DNA of 8,082 bases, from contig PSRN01000211.1 in assembly GCA_003176075.1 (NCBI GenBank), forward strand, positions 1-8,082, read 5' to 3'. The notes beneath the pieces were generated by a model. The model ran no database searches, was not told the DNA's origin, and saw only the letters and a list, made by a program, of their open reading frames with translations. This DNA is from Bdellovibrio sp. GTDB lineage: Bacteria > Bdellovibrionota > Bdellovibrionia > Bdellovibrionales > Bdellovibrionaceae. Shown here piece by piece: positions 4,607 through 8,082 of the stretch (its first letter is position 1; every line of letters starts with the position of its first letter). The translations under genes were made by a program, and so were the position numbers.

Positions 4607-4635
4607 AGAATAAGCCATCGCCCCCCGGGGGTCAA
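4607..4635 (-). promoter_or_regulatory. Sigma70-type promoter of the Lys-rich gene
   Basis: On the minus strand, TTGACC (4635-4630, -35) and TATTCT (4612-4607, -10) are separated by exactly 17 nt. Each hexamer is one base off consensus. Transcription would begin near 4600, giving a leader of about 54 nt before the GTG start. The spacer holds a CCCCCGGGGG palindrome, unusual for a spacer. It lies between divergent genes and may also influence folD. Confidence 0.7.
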
Positions 4636-4647
4636 CTTGCGATTGAA

Positions 4648-4669
4648 TCTGCGAAATTTTTCTGCGAAA
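4648..4669 (+). repeat. 9-bp direct repeat upstream of folD
   Basis: TCTGCGAAA occurs at 4648-4656 and again at 4661-4669, 13 nt apart start to start, in the divergent intergenic region 55-76 nt before folD. It could be a regulator site or chance. No convincing folD promoter hexamers were found beside it. Confidence 0.35.
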
Positions 4670-4723
4670 GTTCTTGGTGTGTGGAGGTGACGAAGGCACC
4701 GACTTGGAGAGACAGGAGAAACG

Positions 4724-5611
4724 ATGCGAATTCTCGACGGAAGAATTGTCTCAAAAGAGAGGCGCGCGAAGATATTGGCGCGGGCGACGGAATTTCGGTC
4801 CCGCTTCGGTCGGTCGCCGAAGCTTGCGGTCGTCATCGTCGGCGATCATCTGGCGAGCCAGGTGTATGTTCGCAACAAGATCAAAGCCTGTCAGGAGGTC
4901 GGCCTGACCTCACAAAAGGTGGCAATCCCATCGACCGTCGGACTGTCGCAGTTTAAAGACTTGATGAGTGGTCTCGAAGCGGATGAGGAGACCGATGGAA
5001 TCCTGGTGCAGCTGCCGCTACCGAGCCACCTGCGGGAACTGGATTTGGGGGAATTTCTTTCAGCCGCCAAGGATGCCGACGGCTTCACCTACGCGACCTT
5101 GGGGAAAGTCGGCGCCGGCCGCAGCCGGATTGCCCCCTGCACGCCCCAGGGGATAATGTCTATTTTGGCGCACTATCAAATTGCGGTGGCGGGACTCCAT
5201 TGTGTGGTGGTGGGGCGCAGTCTGATTGTCGGCAAGCCCATGTCCTGGCTGTTGACCGACGCCAGCGCCACCGTCACGCTTTGCCATTCGCGCACGAAGG
5301 ATCTCCGCTCTTTCACCCGTCAAGCCGATTTGGTGGTGGTCGCGGCCGGGCAACAAGGTTTTCTGGGGCGGGAGGATTTTCGCCAGGGCTCGGTGGTGAT
5401 TGACGTGGGAATGCATGGTTCGGGAGAGGGAAAAGGGGTTTGCGGCGACGTCCGTTTTGCGGAGCTTGCGGGCTGGGTTGAAGCCGCCACGCCGGTGCCC
5501 GGAGGCGTGGGACCGATGACGATCACGACGCTGCTGGAAAACACCCTGTTGCTGGCTGAGGCCCGGCAGGCCATTTCTTCCACGGCGGAGGTGCCGAAGG
5601 AGCCGCGATGA
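4724..5611 (+). CDS. folD: Bifunctional methylenetetrahydrofolate dehydrogenase/cyclohydrolase
   Basis: 295 residues, normal for FolD. The cytoplasmic enzyme interconverts 5,10-methylene-THF, methenyl-THF and 10-formyl-THF with NADP(H), feeding purine and formyl-Met synthesis. Family motifs appear in order: ASQVYVRNKIKA with Tyr48 and catalytic Lys52; DGILVQLPLP (91-100) with Gln96; KDADGF with Asp119; PCTPQG (138-143); VVGRSLIVGKPM (162-173, nucleotide-binding loop); ATVTLCHS (182-189); ADLVVVAAG (201-209); VVIDVGM; CGDV; and TPVPGGVGPMT (256-266). The start is ATG 4724 with AGGAGA five nt upstream. The stop overlaps the ATG of the Rieske gene (ATGA). It is transcribed divergently from the Lys-rich gene. 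All key residues are present, so it is probably fully active. Confidence 0.97.
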   Translation: MRILDGRIVSKERRAKILARATEFRSRFGRSPKLAVVIVGDHLASQVYVRNKIKACQEVGLTSQKVAIPSTVGLSQFKDLMSGLEADEETDGILVQLPLPSHLRELDLGEFLSAAKDADGFTYATLGKVGAGRSRIAPCTPQGIMSILAHYQIAVAGLHCVVVGRSLIVGKPMSWLLTDASATVTLCHSRTKDLRSFTRQADLVVVAAGQQGFLGREDFRQGSVVIDVGMHGSGEGKGVCGDVRFAELAGWVEAATPVPGGVGPMTITTLLENTLLLAEARQAISSTAEVPKEPR

Positions 5612-6681
5612 ACACGACGCCGTTGTTAAAAAATGTTTGGTACTTCGGCCTGCCGTCGTCGGCGGTTGCCCTTTCCCGCATGAAGAGCGTGACGATTTGT
5701 GGTGAGCCGTTGGTTTTTTTCCGCCGGCAAGACGGCACCGTCGCCGCTGTCCGCAACTTATGTCCCCACCGCGGGATTCCCCTCAACTACGGTCGAATGG
5801 TCGGCGATGAGATCGAGTGTCCCTACCATGGCTGGCGATTCAATGGCCAGGGCGTATGCACGGCCATTCCGTCGCTGGTCGAGGGGCAAGATTTGGATCC
5901 GGGAAAAATCCGCGTGCAAAGTTATCCGGTCGCCGAAGGGCAGGGCATGATTTGGGTTTTTATCGGTGAGAAGGGAACAGCCAAGTCGGTGCCTTCGGCC
6001 CCTCCGCAGCGCCCTGAGCAAGCGCCGCCGATTCCACCGATGCCGTATTTCGCCAAGGACAAGGGACCCGACCTTTTGGACGTGGTGGAATTTCCTTGCC
6101 ATATCGATCACGCCGTCATTGGTCTGATGGATCCCGCCCATGGCCCCTATATACACAAATCTTGGTTTTGGCGAAACGAACGGTCAGTTTATGAGAAAGC
6201 GAAGAAGTTCGCGCCGGTGCCTTACGGTTTTCAAATGGTCCGTCATCAGCCCAGCAAGAACTCTTTTGCCTATCGGATCTTCGGATCCGCTCCGACGACT
6301 GAAATCACTTTCACTTTGCCCAGCGTGAGGGTTGAACACGTCCAGGTCGGCGCGAAGAATTTTGTTTCTTTCACGGCGCTCACCCCCATCGAGGAGCGAC
6401 GGACCCGGGTGACGCAGATGGTGTTTTGGGATATGCCGTGGCTGTTGGCTGTCAAACCTCTCATTCGGCAGTTTATGAAAGTCTTCCTGAATCAGGATTT
6501 GCAAGCGGTGGCCAAACAGCAAGACGGCCTGAAATTTGACCCGAACCTGATGCTGATCCGCGATGCCGACACCCAAGCCAAATGGTATTACGGCTTGAAA
6601 GACGCTTGGTTCAAATCCGAGCAAGGTCGCGAGTCCTTTATCAACCCGGTGAAAGAGACCACGCTGCGGTGGCGAACTTGA
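5608..6681 (+). CDS. Rieske non-haem-iron oxygenase, substrate unknown
   Basis: 357 residues. The start overlaps the folD stop (ATGA) and has AAGGAG five nt upstream inside folD. The N-terminal Rieske domain binds a [2Fe-2S] cluster through Cys52-Pro-His54-Arg-Gly and Cys71-Pro-Tyr-His74-Gly-Trp. The catalytic domain shows Asp175-x2-His178-x4-His183 (MDPAHGPYIH). This is the spacing of the bridging Asp and two iron-ligand His residues in ring-hydroxylating and O-demethylating oxygenases. A third acidic ligand is probably in the segment FLNQDLQAVAKQQDG. Length and opening (LLKNVWYFGLP) resemble single-component alpha-subunit oxygenases such as vanillate or dicamba demethylases. These need a separate reductase, and none is encoded here. 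Possible reactions are demethylation, hydroxylation or desaturation; the substrate cannot be named from sequence. Confidence 0.9.
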   Translation: MNTTPLLKNVWYFGLPSSAVALSRMKSVTICGEPLVFFRRQDGTVAAVRNLCPHRGIPLNYGRMVGDEIECPYHGWRFNGQGVCTAIPSLVEGQDLDPGKIRVQSYPVAEGQGMIWVFIGEKGTAKSVPSAPPQRPEQAPPIPPMPYFAKDKGPDLLDVVEFPCHIDHAVIGLMDPAHGPYIHKSWFWRNERSVYEKAKKFAPVPYGFQMVRHQPSKNSFAYRIFGSAPTTEITFTLPSVRVEHVQVGAKNFVSFTALTPIEERRTRVTQMVFWDMPWLLAVKPLIRQFMKVFLNQDLQAVAKQQDGLKFDPNLMLIRDADTQAKWYYGLKDAWFKSEQGRESFINPVKETTLRWRT

Positions 6682-6712
6682 AAGCGCGTCTGATTTTTGA
6701 CGGTCGTACCCC

Positions 6713-8080
6713 ATGAATCGAATGTCTTGGCAGTTGAAAAAGGGCGCCGACCGCAGGGTGCGGGGCGGCCATCCGTGGATTTTCTCCAACGAGTTGGCGC
6801 ACTCACCACGGCAAATTGAACCCGGAACTTTGATTGACCTCTATTCCGACCGGGGAGAGTTTTTGGCTTCTGGCTATGGCAATCCCCAGTCGCTGATTGC
6901 ATTTCGTGTTTTGAGCCGGAAGAAAGACGACGATTTGTCCTCACCCGATTTTTTGCTGGGCAGATTGCGACGGGCTTGGCGGCGGCGGCAAGACTGGGGA
7001 TTTGCGGGTTCCTTTCGTCTTGTCTTTAGCGAGGCGGACGAGCTTCCCGGCCTTATTTTGGATCGATATTTACTGGCCACTGAAGGCTCACAAGTTTGGG
7101 CTCTGCAAATCCTCACCGCGGGGATGGAACGTCTTCTCGCCGACCCCTTGCCGGTCCTGCAAGTTTTTGCTGACGAAGGGCTGCCGGGGTGGGACGGGAC
7201 TTCGGTTGTTCTGCGCAAAGACGCCGCCATCCGCAAGCTTGAAGGTTTGCCGGTGGCGGAGCCTCAGGTTTTGCGAGCGCGGGGGCAGGGGCAGGAAAAG
7301 GAGCAGGGGCTTGCGCGGGCGCAGGTTGAAGTTCGATTGTTTGATGCGCCGGCGGCGACGCTGACGGTGGATTTGGTGAATGGGCAGAAAACCGGTTTCT
7401 TTCTTGATCAGAGTTGGAACATGAAGTTGGTCAATGAGCTGCTCAGGATGAGAAGTTGGCGCAAGAGTCAGCTCAAGCAGGGTGAAGAGTTCCATGTTTT
7501 AGATCTCTGTTGCTATGTCGGTCATTGGAGTTTGCAAATGGCCCGGACGATCCGGGAGCTGGGGGCGGAACCTGTCGTTCACCTGGTCGACGTGTCCGCT
7601 TCGGCGCTCGCGCTGGCGGCGGAAAACCTTCGTCGCGCCGGTTTGCGTTTCTTTACTTACCCATTGGATGTTCTCAAGGACATCGCCCAGTGGCCCGCCG
7701 GTCCTTTTGATTTGCTGATTGTCGATCCGCCGGCTTTGGTGAAATCACGCAAGGATTTGGCGGTCGCTGAAGCGGCTTACGTCAAACTCAACACGGAGGC
7801 TTTGCGCCGGGCCCGCCCCGGTTCTTTGGTGGTGAGCTGTTCTTGTTCAGGCCTGGTGACGGAAGAAATCTTTTCGGCCATTCTGGCGCGGGCGGAACGC
7901 AAGAGTGGCGTTCGCACGCATTGGTTGACCCATGGCGGGCAGTCATTCGACCATCCCATCCTTGGCGCGTTTCCAGAGGGGAAATACCTGAAAATGAGGG
8001 TCCTCGAAGTCCTAAGCGGGTCTGCAAAAAAGATTTCCGGTTCAATTGAAGAGCCAAGAATCATCTTTCTTTCGAAATAA
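6713..8080 (+). CDS. RlmI/RlmK-family SAM-dependent RNA methyltransferase with PUA domain
   Basis: 455 residues, starting 31 nt after the Rieske gene. No clear Shine-Dalgarno sequence is present; ATG 6713 or ATG 6722 are both possible. An N-terminal PUA-like RNA-binding domain (about 1-75) carries GHPWIFSNE and GEFLASGYGNPQSLIAFRVL. A central segment has EADELPGLILDRY (107-119). The methyltransferase fold follows GQKTGFFLDQ (224-233), with SAM motif VLDLCCYVGHWSL (262-274), acidic VDVSASAL, motif IV VDPPALVKSRKDL (337-349) and SCSCSG (375-380). The Cys in the last motif corresponds to the catalytic Cys region of m5C methyltransferases. The ending SFDHPILGAFPEGKYLK is typical. E. coli RlmI makes m5C1962 in 23S rRNA; the same reaction is likely but not proven. 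Two charged insertions (about 187-204 and 245-259) are unusual. The stop codon falls at the window edge. Confidence 0.92.
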   Translation: MNRMSWQLKKGADRRVRGGHPWIFSNELAHSPRQIEPGTLIDLYSDRGEFLASGYGNPQSLIAFRVLSRKKDDDLSSPDFLLGRLRRAWRRRQDWGFAGSFRLVFSEADELPGLILDRYLLATEGSQVWALQILTAGMERLLADPLPVLQVFADEGLPGWDGTSVVLRKDAAIRKLEGLPVAEPQVLRARGQGQEKEQGLARAQVEVRLFDAPAATLTVDLVNGQKTGFFLDQSWNMKLVNELLRMRSWRKSQLKQGEEFHVLDLCCYVGHWSLQMARTIRELGAEPVVHLVDVSASALALAAENLRRAGLRFFTYPLDVLKDIAQWPAGPFDLLIVDPPALVKSRKDLAVAEAAYVKLNTEALRRARPGSLVVSCSCSGLVTEEIFSAILARAERKSGVRTHWLTHGGQSFDHPILGAFPEGKYLKMRVLEVLSGSAKKISGSIEEPRIIFLSK

Positions 8081-8082
8081 GG

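Noticed and set aside
5060..5416. Minus-strand open frames opposite folD and the Rieske gene
   Set aside because: Shadows in GC-rich coding sequence; the plus-strand frames have full family motifs.
7281..7309. G-quadruplex on the plus strand
   Set aside because: Only three runs of three or more G with two GG pairs between them; below the usual four-run pattern and explained by low-complexity coding.

Overview
The window is a GC-rich bacterial chromosomal segment with dense, mostly protein-coding content. No RNA gene, insertion sequence, prophage or CRISPR array was recognised. Taxonomy cannot be fixed by eye. Short Flp-type pilins, a lysine/alanine-rich histone-tail-like protein, glycine/tyrosine-rich secreted-looking proteins and tail-anchored periplasmic proteins together would fit a deep-branching proteobacterium or a Bdellovibrio-like predator. 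This placement is an inference of low confidence.

Layout. (1) Positions 1-551, plus strand: the 3' end of a Gly/Pro/Tyr-rich low-complexity protein whose start lies outside the window. (2) Positions 722-3714, minus strand: a compact, overlapping cluster read from right to left. It encodes a Flp-type pilin, a TadE-like pseudopilin, a larger membrane-anchored protein with a long helical region (TadG position), a second short Flp-like pilin, a single-pass protein with a possible SAF/CpaB-like periplasmic domain, and an unknown secreted protein with a C-terminal membrane anchor. (3) Positions 3866-4546, minus strand: a Lys/Ala/Pro-rich protein with a separate N-terminal domain, preceded by a very good sigma70-type promoter (4607-4635). 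(4) Positions 4724-8080, plus strand, divergent from (3): folD, a Rieske non-haem-iron oxygenase joined to folD by an ATGA overlap, and an RlmI-family PUA-plus-methyltransferase protein.

How the genes may work together. Three proteins in the minus cluster carry the class III prepilin signature, Gly|Gln-x-x-x-Glu, just before a hydrophobic helix. A fourth has a similarly placed helix but no Glu at +5. They look like one major and several minor pilins of a Tad/Flp-type fibre or a related secretion pseudopilus. The ATPase, secretin, platform and prepilin peptidase must be encoded elsewhere. The overlaps suggest translational coupling. The plus-strand trio is mostly housekeeping (one-carbon metabolism and rRNA modification). 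The Rieske enzyme is the member of unknown substrate.

Main points for a second look: the atypical multi-pilin cassette with unusually long same-strand overlaps (up to about 149 nt); two different 15-bp tandem repeats sitting on gene starts, one of which hints at a CTG start codon; two copies of a small palindromic element translated inside the histone-tail-like gene; and the folD-Rieske coupling, which could reflect demethylation chemistry.
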